DNA of 62,239 bases. It comes from Pseudomonadota bacterium (GTDB taxonomy: Bacteria > Pseudomonadota > Gammaproteobacteria > Burkholderiales > Burkholderiaceae_C). Position 1 is the stretch's first letter. Each line of letters opens with the position of its first letter. The DNA is taken from assembly GCA_018241265.1 (NCBI GenBank), contig JAFEEF010000017.1, positions 1 through 62,239 on the forward strand, read 5' to 3'. Below, piece after piece: positions 47,900-58,399 of the stretch. Under the pieces are notes generated by a model. It was given only the letters and a program-made list of their open reading frames with translations, did no database searches and was not told where the DNA came from. The position numbers were made by a program, and so were the translations under genes.

Positions 47900-48270
47900 A
47901 GTGTGCTCATCGAGGTCATGCTGGCCGCCAAGGCCGATCCGTCCAAGGCCACGGTGGCGGGCGTGACGCCGCTGATGGCGGCCAGCTACGGCGGCAACGG
48001 CGAGATCGGCAGGCGTCTGCTGGCCGCCGGCGCGCGCGTCGATCCGGTCGACCGCATGCACAAGCCGGCAGCCGCCTATGCGGCGGGAGGCCGCCGGGCA
48101 GGGCAATGCCGAAGTCGTTTCGCTGCTGCTCGCGCGCGGCGCACGGGCCGATCTGCGCGACGACCGGGGCACGAGCGCAGCGGACATCGCGCGCGATGCG
48201 CGGCAATCCGCGACGCTGGCACTCCTGGCACTCCTGGCACTGCTGGCCGCCGGCCGGCCGGCTGCCGCAC
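47900..48270 (+). pseudogene. Frameshifted ankyrin-repeat remnant
   Basis: One frame encodes an ankyrin-like repeat (GVTPLMAASYGGNGEIGRRLL, then AAGARVDPVDRMHKP). At about 48080-48090 the similarity jumps to another frame, which continues NAEVVSLLLARGARADLRDDRG and TSAADIARDARQ. A single +1 shift would join them into about two repeats. No start codon with a ribosome binding site precedes it, and it ends in an imperfect CTGGCACTC triplication (48218-48240 region). This is the only content I see in the 600-base gap 47702-48302. Confidence 0.65.
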
Positions 48271-48302
48271 GACGCGCTGATCTGCTTCTTCGACCCGGCC
48301 GG

Positions 48303-48860
48303 TCAGGCCGCGACGTCGCGCAGCGTGCGACCGCCGGCACCGACGTCGGAGAACGTCGCCGCGTCACCCGCGCCGCGCTTCAGGCGGCTCGCCACGTCGT
48401 CGAGTTCGGACGCCATCTTCTCGGCGATGCCGAGCGCGTACGCGATCAACCACGATCCGGTGCTGCGGTCTTCGTTGTTGTCCTGCTCGAGGAAATGATC
48501 GGCGGCGCGCGTGCTCGCATGGAGCTGATGCGCGCGGGTGCGCAAGGGGCGCAGCTCGGCGGCGAAGGCGCCCTCGCCGGGGCGATCCTTCAGCAGCTTG
48601 GCCAGTCCGTCGAGATCGGCCGCCAGTTCCGCGGCGATCCCGAAGGCGCACGAGATCAACCAGGCGCCGGTCTCTCGGTCGCGCGCGTCGTCCAGCCCGA
48701 GGTAGTGATCGGCGGCCCGCGCCGCGGCATGGAGCTGGTAGGCCTGACCGCCGAGGCGGCGCAGCATCGGGTAACTGTCGGCCGATGAGCGGATGTCGGC
48801 CGCATTCGATGCCTGGGTGTCGTTGGCTAGCACGGCGTGACTGCTGCTGGTGTTCTTCAT
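48303..48860 (-). CDS. Internally duplicated protein of unknown function
   Basis: This 185-residue, probably cytoplasmic helical protein consists mainly of two similar units, residues 40-90 and 110-160, offset by exactly 70. Both follow xQLHAxxRAADHxL...DR-TGxWLI...GIAxxxAxxLD. The shared RAADH and WLI are the strongest conserved blocks and suggest paired helical hairpins with a His/Asp pocket. I know no family. No signal peptide or membrane helix is present. It faces the SOS-box gene divergently, but its start is about 140 bases from that box. Confidence 0.75.
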   Translation of the reverse strand: MKNTSSSHAVLANDTQASNAADIRSSADSYPMLRRLGGQAYQLHAAARAADHYLGLDDARDRETGAWLISCAFGIAAELAADLDGLAKLLKDRPGEGAFAAELRPLRTRAHQLHASTRAADHFLEQDNNEDRSTGSWLIAYALGIAEKMASELDDVASRLKRGAGDAATFSDVGAGGRTLRDVAA

Positions 48861-48983
48861 GGCGCGATTCTCTGGCTTGCCGGTCGATTGTGCCCAAGTC
48901 CTCGTCGGCTGCACGCGGGCGTCGCGGGACAGGAGCGCGTGAATCGAGAACTCCTGGACGCCGAAGCCGTCGGCCATGCTTGC

Positions 48984-49011
48984 TTGCATGGGGTCGAATA
49001 CTGTATATATT
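48984..49011 (+). promoter_or_regulatory. Promoter giving a leaderless transcript for the radical SAM gene
   Basis: TTGCAT (48984-48989), a 16-base spacer and TATATT (49006-49011) form a reasonable sigma-70 promoter. Transcription would start about seven bases after the -10, at the A of the ATG (49018). No Shine-Dalgarno is possible before that ATG. Confidence 0.55.
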
Positions 49012-49018
49012 CACAGTA
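48999..49018. promoter_or_regulatory. LexA/SOS box
   Basis: TACTGTATATATTCACAGTA matches the E. coli LexA consensus (TACTGTATATATATACAGTA) at 18 of 20 positions, with the essential CTGT-N8-ACAG intact. Its last base is the A of the start codon and it covers the -10 box, so bound LexA should block transcription. Confidence 0.92.
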
Positions 49019-50157
49019 TGTCGACCCGCCCCTGCGTCCCGCCGCCGAAGATCGATCCCGAGCCGGTCGCCCTGCCGCGTGCCGGCGCGGCGAAGGGGCG
49101 CGGCACCGGCTGGGCCATCGAGCATCGCTACGCGCACGCCTCGCGCGAGGCGTGGGACGACGGCTGGGGCACGCTCGACCAGGAAGCGACCGAGGAGCAT
49201 CTGCCCGCCGCGACGCAGATCATCGAGGAGCAGGCGCGCTCGATCATCGCCAGCAACGACTCGCCGGACATCGATTTCGACCTGTCGATCAATCCGTACC
49301 GCGGCTGCGAGCACGGCTGCATCTATTGCTTTGCGCGGCCGACGCACAGCTACCTGAACCTGTCGCCGGGGCGTGACTTCGAGACCAAGATCGTCGCGAA
49401 GGTCAACGCCGCCGAGCGCCTGCGCGTGGCCCTTGCGAGCCCGCGCTACGTGCCGCGCATGCTCAACCTCGGCTCGGCGACCGATGCCTACCAGCCGGTC
49501 GAGCGCAAGCTCGGCATCACGCGTTCGGTGGTCGAGGTGCTGTCCGAATGCCGGCATGCGTTCTCGCTCGTCACCAAGTCGTCCGGCGTCGAGCGCGACC
49601 TCGACCTCATCGCGCCGATGGCCGAGCGCAAGCTGGTCGCGGTGTATGTGTCGGTGACGTCGCTCGACGGCAACCTCGCGCGCATCCTCGAGCCGCGCGC
49701 CGCGGCGCCGCATCGGCGGCTGCGCACGATCGAGACTTTGGCGCGCGCCGGCGTGCCGGTCGGCGTCAGTGCGTCGCCGATGATCCCGTTCATCAACGAG
49801 CCGGAACTCGAGCGCATCCTCGAAGCCGCGACCGATGCCGGCGCGACCTGCGCCTTCAGCATCGTCGTGCGCTTGCCGTGGGAGGTCGATCCGCTGTTCC
49901 AGGACTGGCTGCAGCTGCACTTCCCGGACCGCGCCGCACGCGTGATGGCGCGCATCCGCGAGATGCGCGGCGGCAAGGACTACGACGCGCGCTTCGGCAC
50001 GCGCATGAAAGGCGAGGGCATCTGGGCCGAGCTGCTCGCGCAGCGCTTCCGCAAGGCCGCCGCGCGGCTCGGCCTGAATCGCACGAGGGTCGAACTCGAC
50101 CTCACGCAGTTCAGGCCGCCGCGACGTGCCGACGGGCAGGGCGAACTGTTCGACTAG
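49018..50157 (+). CDS. PA0069-family radical SAM protein
   Basis: This 379-residue radical SAM protein has the cluster motif RGCEHGCIYCFARPTHSYL (CxxxCxxC) and the body LGSATDAYQPVERKLGITR, related to spore photoproduct lyase-like proteins (Rv2578c/PA0069 group). The reaction is unknown; DNA damage repair is a reasonable guess given the LexA box. The ATG at 49018 was taken as start because the promoter and SOS box end there. An upstream in-frame ATG at 48976 would lie before the promoter. Long N-terminal leader residues (WAIEHRYAHASREAWDDGW) are typical of the group. Confidence 0.93.
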   Translation: MSTRPCVPPPKIDPEPVALPRAGAAKGRGTGWAIEHRYAHASREAWDDGWGTLDQEATEEHLPAATQIIEEQARSIIASNDSPDIDFDLSINPYRGCEHGCIYCFARPTHSYLNLSPGRDFETKIVAKVNAAERLRVALASPRYVPRMLNLGSATDAYQPVERKLGITRSVVEVLSECRHAFSLVTKSSGVERDLDLIAPMAERKLVAVYVSVTSLDGNLARILEPRAAAPHRRLRTIETLARAGVPVGVSASPMIPFINEPELERILEAATDAGATCAFSIVVRLPWEVDPLFQDWLQLHFPDRAARVMARIREMRGGKDYDARFGTRMKGEGIWAELLAQRFRKAAARLGLNRTRVELDLTQFRPPRRADGQGELFD

Positions 50158-50204
50158 CGGACGAGGCGGGCCCGTGGAACGACCGCCCCCTGCGCGTTCA
50201 CCGG

Positions 50205-51341
50205 CTACTTGAACAAGTCCTTGACCCGATCGGTCCAGGTCTTCGCATTCGGCGAGTGCCGGTCGCCGGCCTTGCGGAACGACTCGTCGAGCTCCTTCAG
50301 GAGCTTGCGCTGATGCTCGGTCAGCTTGATCGGCGTCTCGACGCTGACGTGGCAGTACAGGTCGCCCGGATAGCTGGAGCGCACGCCCTTGATGCCCTTG
50401 CCGCGCAACCGGAAGGTCTTGCCGTGCTGCGTGCCTTCGGGCAGGTCGATCTCGGCCTTGCCGCCCAGGGTCGGCACCTCGATCGAGCCGCCGAGCGCTG
50501 CGGTCGTCAGGCTTACCGGCACGGTGCAGTGCAGGTCGTCGCCGTCGCGCTCGAAGATGTCGTGCGGCTTGATGCGGATCTCGATGTAGAGATCGCCCGG
50601 CGGGCCGCCGTTGGTACCCGGCTCGCCGTTGCCGCTCGAACGGATCCGCATGCCTTCGTTGATGCCGGCCGGGATCTTCACTTCCAGCGTCTTGTTGCGC
50701 TTGACCCGGCCGGCGCCGTTGCAGGTGGTGCACGGGTCCGGAATGATCTTGCCGCTGCCGCGGCAGTGCGGGCAGGTCTGCTGGATGCTGAAGAAGCCCT
50801 GGCGCATGTGCACCGTGCCGGCGCCGTTGCAGGTGGTGCAGGTCTTCGGGCTGGTGCCGGGCTTCGCGCCGCTGCCGTGGCAGGTCTCGCAGGTCTCGTA
50901 CGACGGGATGCGGATCTGCGTTTCCTTGCCGGCCGCCGCTTCCTCGAGCGTGATCTCCATCGCGTAGCTGAGGTCGCTGCCGCGGAACACCTGCTGGCCG
51001 CCGCGCCGTTGCTGGCCGCCGGCCCCGCCGAAGATGTCGCCGAAGATGTCGCCGAACGCCTCGGCGAAGCCGCCGAAGCCTTCCGCGCCTGCCCCTCGAC
51101 CCATGTTCGGGTCGACGCCGGCATGGCCGTACTGGTCGTAGGCCGCCCGCTTCTGCGGGTCGGTCAGCATCTCGTAGGCCTCCTTGGCCTCCTTGAACTT
51201 CTCTTCGGCCTTCTTCGCGTCGTCACCCTGGTTGCGGTCCGGGTGGTGCTTCATCGCGAGCTTGCGATAGGCCTTCTTGATGTCGTCGTCGCTGGCGTTC
51301 TTGGCGACGCCGAGCACTTCGTAGTAGTCACGCTTAGCCAT
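50205..51341 (-). CDS. dnaJ: Chaperone DnaJ
   Basis: This 378-residue Hsp40 co-chaperone has a J domain with HPD ([12 protein letters not shown]), a Gly-rich linker, a zinc-binding domain with four CxxCxGxG repeats ([32 protein letters not shown]) and two beta-barrel C-terminal domains. It stimulates DnaK ATPase. It follows dnaK after a 113-base gap containing a strong hairpin. It is convergent with the radical SAM gene. Confidence 0.99.
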   Translation of the reverse strand: MAKRDYYEVLGVAKNASDDDIKKAYRKLAMKHHPDRNQGDDAKKAEEKFKEAKEAYEMLTDPQKRAAYDQYGHAGVDPNMGRGAGAEGFGGFAEAFGDIFGDIFGGAGGQQRRGGQQVFRGSDLSYAMEITLEEAAAGKETQIRIPSYETCETCHGSGAKPGTSPKTCTTCNGAGTVHMRQGFFSIQQTCPHCRGSGKIIPDPCTTCNGAGRVKRNKTLEVKIPAGINEGMRIRSSGNGEPGTNGGPPGDLYIEIRIKPHDIFERDGDDLHCTVPVSLTTAALGGSIEVPTLGGKAEIDLPEGTQHGKTFRLRGKGIKGVRSSYPGDLYCHVSVETPIKLTEHQRKLLKELDESFRKAGDRHSPNAKTWTDRVKDLFK

Positions 51342-51421
51342 GCGGATTCTCGGTTGCCTCTAATGGCGAACGCCGCGCCGGGATGCAGGCTGGGCCCCGC
51401 ACCTCGAACGCGGCGAAACAC

Positions 51422-51443
51422 GGCGGCCGGTCGCCCGGCCGCC
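51422..51443 (-). other. Hairpin between dnaK and dnaJ
   Basis: GGCGGCCGG and CCGGCCGCC pair over nine positions with a four-base loop, about 12 bases after the dnaK stop. On the minus strand it is followed only by GTGTTTCG, so it is more likely an mRNA end or attenuator that lowers dnaJ than a full terminator. Confidence 0.6.
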
Positions 51444-51454
51444 ATGTCGCAGGA

Positions 51455-53425
<1,971 letters not shown>

Positions 53426-53522
53426 GCTTATTGCTCCTGGAATCCTGGGTTTGAACTTGTTCTCAACGTGTGGATAAGGTGTGGGCTTTCAAGCCGGAAT
53501 GCTGTGCAAAAGCTGTGCGCAT
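53426..53522 (-). promoter_or_regulatory. grpE-dnaK gap with possible secondary heat-shock promoter
   Basis: On the minus strand CTTGAA (53489-53494) is followed 14 bases later by CCACAC, a weak version of the sigma-32 -10 CCCCAT. A secondary dnaK promoter is possible but poorly supported. Confidence 0.35.
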
Positions 53523-54074
53523 TCAGGCGCCGGCCACCGTGACCAGCGCCGGGCGCAGCACCCGGTCGGCGATCAGGTAGCCCTTCTGCAGCACCGCCAC
53601 CACCGTGTTGGCCTCCTGCTGCGTGCCCGGCACCACGCTGATCGCCTGGTGCTGATGCGGGTCGAACTTCGTGCCGGCCGCGGGGCTGATCTCGATCACC
53701 TTGTTGCGCTCGAGCGCGCTGCTCAACTGGCGCAAGGTGGCGTGCACGCCCTCGCGCATCTGCTCCGGCGTGGCATTGGGCATCGCGATGGCGGCCTCGA
53801 GGCTGTCCTTGACCGGCAGCAGGCTGTCGGCAAAGCCCTCGATCGCGAACTTGCGGGCTTTGCTGACCTCCTCTTCGGCGCGGCGGCGGGTGTTCTCGGC
53901 CTCCGCCTTGGCGCGCAGGTAGGCGTCCGATACCTCGGCGTGGCGCGCTTCCAGGTCAGCGAGCTTCTGGCTCGGATCCGTCGCGGCGCCCGCCTGGGCG
54001 GCGTCGGTCGCAGGCGCCGCATCGGGCGCCGGGGCGCCGTCGGGCTTGGGTGGGGTGTACTCGTTGTTCGACAT
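53523..54074 (-). CDS. grpE: Nucleotide exchange factor GrpE
   Basis: This 183-residue dimeric factor releases ADP from DnaK. A low-complexity Ala/Pro N-terminus (about 1-35) precedes the long helix, followed by the C-terminal beta-domain with the motif [38 protein letters not shown]. It is the first gene of grpE-dnaK-dnaJ and has a sigma-32 promoter 48-75 bases upstream. Confidence 0.97.
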   Translation of the reverse strand: MSNNEYTPPKPDGAPAPDAAPATDAAQAGAATDPSQKLADLEARHAEVSDAYLRAKAEAENTRRRAEEEVSKARKFAIEGFADSLLPVKDSLEAAIAMPNATPEQMREGVHATLRQLSSALERNKVIEISPAAGTKFDPHQHQAISVVPGTQQEANTVVAVLQKGYLIADRVLRPALVTVAGA

Positions 54075-54121
54075 GGGTCTCGACAGGGTGTGTGAGGGCC
54101 TTTTTCGTCCCGCAGCCGCCC

Positions 54122-54149
54122 AATTGGGGCGATTGCCCTCGGGTTCAAG
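54122..54149 (-). promoter_or_regulatory. Sigma-32 (RpoH) heat-shock promoter of grpE
   Basis: On the minus strand, CTTGAA (54144-54149) and CCCCAATT (54122-54129) are separated by 14 bases. This is the sigma-32 consensus CTTGAA-N13/14-CCCCATnT with a single weak position. It lies between the hslR stop and the grpE start. Confidence 0.9.
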
Positions 54150-54233
54150 AGGGGAATTGGCAAGAAATCGAAGCGCCGGGCTGCGAACGGTGCGATGCGC
54201 GCGGGCGCGCGCGCTCGGCGAGTCGCCGGCCCG

Positions 54234-54647
54234 TCAGTCAGGCTCGATCGTCGCGCTCCAGCGCTGCCAATCGGCGAGCTGGCGGCGGTCGCGCTTGGTC
54301 GGCCGGCCTTGCTCGATCGCCAGCGCCGGCTCGGCGTGGCGCTCGGCCGCCAGCCGGGCGCGCGCCGCGACGCTCTCGGCGGTTTCCTCGAACAGCGCTT
54401 GCGCGACGGTCGCCGATCCCCGTTGCGTGCTGACCGCCTTGACGATCAACGTACGTCGGAGCGGGCCTAGGCGCAGTTCGATCGTGTCGCCGGCATGGAC
54501 CTCGCGGGACGGCTTGGCGGGCTGGCCGTTGACGCTGACCCGGCCCTTGGCGATCTCGTCGGCGGAGAGGCTGCGCGTCTTGTAGAAGCGGGCGGCCCAG
54601 AGCCATTTGTCGAGCCGCAGTCGATCGGTGGAGGAAGGTTCGTGCAT
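54234..54647 (-). CDS. hslR: Heat-shock protein 15 (S4-domain RNA-binding protein)
   Basis: This 137-residue Hsp15-like protein has an S4 RNA-binding domain (RLDKWLWAARFYKTRSLSADEI, KGRVSVNGQPAKPSREVHAGD) and a basic C-terminus. Hsp15 rescues stalled 50S subunits that carry nascent chains after heat shock. It lies upstream of the grpE promoter on the same strand, in a local heat-shock group. Confidence 0.94.
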   Translation of the reverse strand: MHEPSSTDRLRLDKWLWAARFYKTRSLSADEIAKGRVSVNGQPAKPSREVHAGDTIELRLGPLRRTLIVKAVSTQRGSATVAQALFEETAESVAARARLAAERHAEPALAIEQGRPTKRDRRQLADWQRWSATIEPD

Positions 54648-54665
54648 TCGATGGCGATCGTGACC

Positions 54666-56120
54666 TCAGCGCGAATTGTCGGCCAACTCGATGGCTGCCG
54701 TCGTGACTGGAAGTGTGACCGTCGCGGCCAGGCCGCGGCCGCCGGCGCGGTTGTCGAGCGCGATGCGGCCGCCCAAGGTTTGCACGATCGCCTGGCAGAT
54801 CGCGAGGCCGAGCCCGGCGCCGCGCGCGGCATCGGACGAAGCGGCGCCGGCGGCGAACGGCTGGAACAGGCGCATCCGCTGCTCGGCGTTTATGCCGGGA
54901 CCGCTGTCGGCGATCGTCAGCGTCGCCTGGCCGGCCTCGGCAGCCAGCGTCATCGCCACGGCCATGCCGTCGGGCGTGTGCTTGATCGCGTTGTGGAGCA
55001 GGTTGCGGGTCAGCTCGCGCAGCGCCCATTCATGCGCGCGCACCGGCGCCGGCTCGGTCTCGATCGAGAAGTCGAGGTGCCGGGCGACGATCAGCGGCGC
55101 GAGGTCCAGCGCCACGGCGCGCGCCACGCCGGCCCAGTCGACGACGGGCACATCGTGTTCCTGACCGTGCGCCTGGCGCAGCTGCTCGACCTTCGCGAGC
55201 GCCAGCATCTGGTTCGCCAGCTCGGTGGCGCGCGCCACCGTGCGGCCGATCTCGTGCAGCGCGGCCTCGGGCGCCAGGTCGCCGCGCAACGCCGACTGCA
55301 CCTGGGTCTGCAGCACCGCGAGCGGCGTGCGGAGCTGGTGCGAGGTGTCGCGCACGAAGCGCTTCTGGTGCTCGAGGAGATGCGCCAGGCGCGCCATCAC
55401 CTCGTTGGTCGCCTGGAGCAGCGGCCGCAGTTCGCGCGGCGCGTTCGTCGCGGCGATGGGCGCCAGATCGTTGGCGTCGCGCGCCTGCAAGGCCTCGCTC
55501 AGCGCGCGCACCGGCCGCGTCGCGCGCTGCACGACGACGAGCACCACGAGCACGATCACGCCGACCAGCGCGGCCTGCCGCCACAACGTGTCGATCAGGA
55601 TCTGGCGCGCAAGGCCTTTGCGCAGCTCGAGCGTCTCCGCGACCTGGATCGTCGCCATGCCCTGGCCTATCGTGCCGGCGACCGGCTGCAGCAGCACGGC
55701 GACGCGCACCGGCGCGTCGCGGTAGCGGTCGTTGTAGAAGTCGACGAGCGCCGCGTAGGTCCCCTTGACCGGCAGGCTGCCTTGCCAGCGCGGGAAGTCG
55801 GTGAAGCCGGACACCGGTTCGCCGCGGAAGCCGCTCACCTTGTAGTAGATGCGGCTGCGGTTGTCGGCCTCGAACGCCTCGAGCGCGGCATAGGGCACCG
55901 TCGCGACGAGGTGCACGCCGGTGCCGTCGGCGTCGGCAGCGACGTCCAGCTCCTCGCCGATCGCCTTGGCCGATGCGAGCAAGGTACGGTCGTAGGCGAC
56001 GTCGGCCGATCGCACCGCCTCGCGGTACAGGCTCACGGTGTTGACGACGACGAAGGCCAGCACCGGCAGCAGGATGCCGAGCAGCAACTGGCCGCGCATC
56101 GACAGCCGCATCGTCGTCAC
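54666..56120 (-). CDS. tctE: Sensor histidine kinase TctE-like
   Basis: This 484-residue membrane histidine kinase has an N-terminal helix, a periplasmic sensor region (about 30-175), a second helix (about 180-200), a HAMP-like segment, the H-box FVRDTSHQLRTPLAVL with the phosphorylated His, and the ATPase domain (N-box ELTRNLLHNAIKHTPDG, G-box GAGLGLAICQAIV). It is encoded four bases overlapped with the tctD regulator. Its likely signal is citrate or another tricarboxylate, judged from the divergent tctCBA genes. Confidence 0.92.
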   Translation of the reverse strand: MTTMRLSMRGQLLLGILLPVLAFVVVNTVSLYREAVRSADVAYDRTLLASAKAIGEELDVAADADGTGVHLVATVPYAALEAFEADNRSRIYYKVSGFRGEPVSGFTDFPRWQGSLPVKGTYAALVDFYNDRYRDAPVRVAVLLQPVAGTIGQGMATIQVAETLELRKGLARQILIDTLWRQAALVGVIVLVVLVVVQRATRPVRALSEALQARDANDLAPIAATNAPRELRPLLQATNEVMARLAHLLEHQKRFVRDTSHQLRTPLAVLQTQVQSALRGDLAPEAALHEIGRTVARATELANQMLALAKVEQLRQAHGQEHDVPVVDWAGVARAVALDLAPLIVARHLDFSIETEPAPVRAHEWALRELTRNLLHNAIKHTPDGMAVAMTLAAEAGQATLTIADSGPGINAEQRMRLFQPFAAGAASSDAARGAGLGLAICQAIVQTLGGRIALDNRAGGRGLAATVTLPVTTAAIELADNSR

Positions 56121-56803
56121 GCGTCGGCTTGCGCCCGCAGCAGGTAGCCGAGGCCGCGCAAGGTGATGAGCTGCACGCCGGTCGGTCCGAGCTTCTTGCG
56201 CAGCCGGTAGGCCACGACCTCGATCGCTTCGGCCTGCACGTCGGTCTCGCCCGCGAAGACGAGCTCGAACAGCCGTTCCTTCGCGACCGCGCGGCCCGGC
56301 CGATGCAGCAACGCGCGCAGCAGCGCCAGCTCGCGCGGCGCGAGATCGAACGGCCGGTCGTTCCAGTAGACCGCGCCGCTCGTGCCGTCGACGCGCAGGC
56401 CGCAGTAAGCCGGTGCGTCGATCGCGCCGGCGGCGGGCGAGCCGGCGGCGCGGCGCAGCAGTGCGCGGATGCGCGCGTCGAGCTCGTCCAGGTCGAACGG
56501 CTTGGCGAGGTAGTCGTCGGCACCGGTATCGAGGCCGAGGATGCGGTCGCCGACCGTACCGCGGGCCGTGACGATCAGCACCGGCGTCTTCAGGCCTTCG
56601 GCGCGCGCACCGGCCAGCACCTGCAGGCCATCGATGCCGGGCAGGCTGAGATCGAGCACCACGACGTCGGGCAGCGATGCGCGCCAGCGCTCGAGCGCAC
56701 GCGTGCCGTCGGTGCAGCTCACGACCGTGATGCCGCGGCGCTGGAACGTGCGCTGCAGCGTGGCCTGCATGGCAGGGTTGTCTTCGATCAGCAGCAGCTT
56801 CAT
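56117..56803 (-). CDS. tctD: Response regulator TctD-like
   Basis: This 228-residue OmpR-family regulator has a receiver domain (LLIEDNPAM, phospho-Asp in VVVLDLSLPGIDG, Lys in DDYLAKPFDLDEL) and a winged-helix effector with the recognition region EAIEVVAYRLRKKLGPTG. It is first in a two-gene unit with the kinase (ATGA overlap) and divergent from tctC, so activation of tctCBA is the expected role. Confidence 0.93.
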   Translation of the reverse strand: MKLLLIEDNPAMQATLQRTFQRRGITVVSCTDGTRALERWRASLPDVVVLDLSLPGIDGLQVLAGARAEGLKTPVLIVTARGTVGDRILGLDTGADDYLAKPFDLDELDARIRALLRRAAGSPAAGAIDAPAYCGLRVDGTSGAVYWNDRPFDLAPRELALLRALLHRPGRAVAKERLFELVFAGETDVQAEAIEVVAYRLRKKLGPTGVQLITLRGLGYLLRAQADA

Positions 56804-56932
56804 CGGCGGCAGAGTCTCGCGACCGGCATCGCGATGTCCGCTCCGCAGTTTCCCTAGGCCGATGGACAGCGATCTGACAGCTTGCGGCGCGAACATGGCT
56901 GCATGACGAATCGTGAGGAGAGGAGAGCGACG

Positions 56933-57892
56933 ATGCGACGAGACCAATTCCTGAAGTCGCTCGCCGCGTGGGCGGCCATCGGCGCTTGGGCGCCGATGGC
57001 CCGCGCCGCCGGCACGAACATCAAGATGATGATTCCGGCCAATCCGGGCGGCGGCTGGGACACCACCGCCCGTGCGCTCGGCAAGGCGCTGCAGGAAGCC
57101 GGCGCCGGATCGGTGAGCTACGACAACAAGGGCGGCGCGGCCGGCGCGATCGGCCTGGCGCAGTTCGTCAACGCGAACAAGGGCGATCCGAACGCGCTGA
57201 TGACGATGGGCGCGGTGATGCTGGGCGGCATCATCACCGGCAAGCCGCCGGTCTCGCTGTCGCAGGCGACGCCGCTCGCGCGGCTGACCAGCGAGTACAA
57301 CGTCTTCGTCGTGCCGGCCGACTCGAAGCTCAAGACGATGAAGGACGTCGTCGAGCAGATGAAGAAGGATCCGGGCAGCGTGAAGTGGGGCGGCGGTTCG
57401 CGCGGCGCGACCGAGCACATCGCCGCGGCGATGATCGCGCGCGACGTCGGCGTCGATCCGGCCAAGATCAACTACGTCGCGTTCCGCGGCGGCGGCGAGG
57501 CGATCGCCGCGATCCTCGGCAGCAACGTCACGGTCGGCGGCAGCGGCTACAGCGAGTTCGCCGAGTACATCGCGAGCGGCAAGATGCGGTCGATCGCGGT
57601 GACCTCCGACACGCGGTTGCCGGGCCGCGACGTGCCGACGTTGAAGGAGCAGGGCATCAACGTCGTGATCGGCAACTGGCGCGGCGTCTATGGCGCCGGC
57701 GGCATCACGGCGGAGCAGCGCAAGGCGCTCACCGACCTGATCGTCAAGGCGACGCAGACGCCGTCGTGGGCCGAGGCGATCAAGCGCAATGACTGGACAT
57801 CGGCGCTGCTGACGGGGGCGGCGTTCGAGAACTTCGTCGACGCCGAGTTCGCGTCGCTGCGCGCGGTGATGGCCAAGTCCGGGATGGTCTAG
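56933..57892 (+). CDS. tctC: Tripartite tricarboxylate transporter substrate-binding protein
   Basis: This 319-residue periplasmic binding protein of the TTT family has a signal peptide (RRDQFLKSLAAWAAIGAWA, cleaved near MARA-AG), then PANPGGGWDTTARALGKAL and DNKGGAAGAIGLAQF, the diagnostic anion-binding segments. GAGGAGAGGAGAG (56915-56927) is a strong ribosome binding site before the ATG at 56933. Upstream Met codons were rejected for that reason. tctB starts directly at its stop. Confidence 0.95.
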   Translation: MRRDQFLKSLAAWAAIGAWAPMARAAGTNIKMMIPANPGGGWDTTARALGKALQEAGAGSVSYDNKGGAAGAIGLAQFVNANKGDPNALMTMGAVMLGGIITGKPPVSLSQATPLARLTSEYNVFVVPADSKLKTMKDVVEQMKKDPGSVKWGGGSRGATEHIAAAMIARDVGVDPAKINYVAFRGGGEAIAAILGSNVTVGGSGYSEFAEYIASGKMRSIAVTSDTRLPGRDVPTLKEQGINVVIGNWRGVYGAGGITAEQRKALTDLIVKATQTPSWAEAIKRNDWTSALLTGAAFENFVDAEFASLRAVMAKSGMV

Positions 57893-58387
57893 ATGCGCAT
57901 GCCGCAAACCTGGATCGGCGCGGGCACGGTCGCCGCCGGCGGGCTGCTCGTGGCCGGCGCGCTGACGATCCGCTCCGATGCCGGCTACTCGGGTGTCGGA
58001 CCGGCGTTCCTGCCGATGCTGGTCGGCATCGCGTTGCTCGCCTGCGGGGCGCTGCTCGTCTACGAAGCGCGCAGCGGCGGCTTTCGCGCGATGGAGGAGG
58101 CGCCCGGTGCCGCGCACGGCTACTGGCCGGGCTTCGCGTGGCTGACCGTGGGGCTGCTGGCGAATGCCGCGCTGATCACGACGCTGGGCTTCATCCTCGC
58201 CTGCGCGCTCTGCTTCGCCTGTGCGGTGCACGGCTTACGCGCTGCGGCGGGCCGTCGCGATCTCGGCGGGCGCGGTTGGCTGCGCGACGGCGCGCTCGGC
58301 GTCGCGATCGCCGCGCCGGTCTACTGGATGTTCACGCAGGCGCTCGCGATCAACCTGCCCGGACTCACGCAGACCGGCTGGCTCTGA
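57893..58387 (+). CDS. tctB: Tripartite tricarboxylate transporter small subunit
   Basis: This 164-residue protein has about four hydrophobic helices (PQTWIGAGTVAAGGLLVAGA, GPAFLPMLVGIALLACGALL, and two more) and fits the TctB family. It begins immediately after the tctC stop with no spacing. It forms the membrane complex with TctA. Confidence 0.9.
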   Translation: MRMPQTWIGAGTVAAGGLLVAGALTIRSDAGYSGVGPAFLPMLVGIALLACGALLVYEARSGGFRAMEEAPGAAHGYWPGFAWLTVGLLANAALITTLGFILACALCFACAVHGLRAAAGRRDLGGRGWLRDGALGVAIAAPVYWMFTQALAINLPGLTQTGWL

Positions 58388-58399
58388 CCGGGGCGCGCG

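Noticed and set aside
47852-48280. 142-codon frame as an intact gene
   Set aside because: Only the first part resembles an ankyrin repeat; similarity then moves to another frame and no ribosome binding site precedes the start.
44590-48860. tRNA-His flank as an integrated island
   Set aside because: No integrase and no direct repeat of the tRNA 3' end was found; the stretch is accessory but not a demonstrable element.
48976-49017. Earlier ATG (48976) for the radical SAM gene
   Set aside because: It would lie upstream of the promoter and LexA box, so it should not be transcribed from that promoter.
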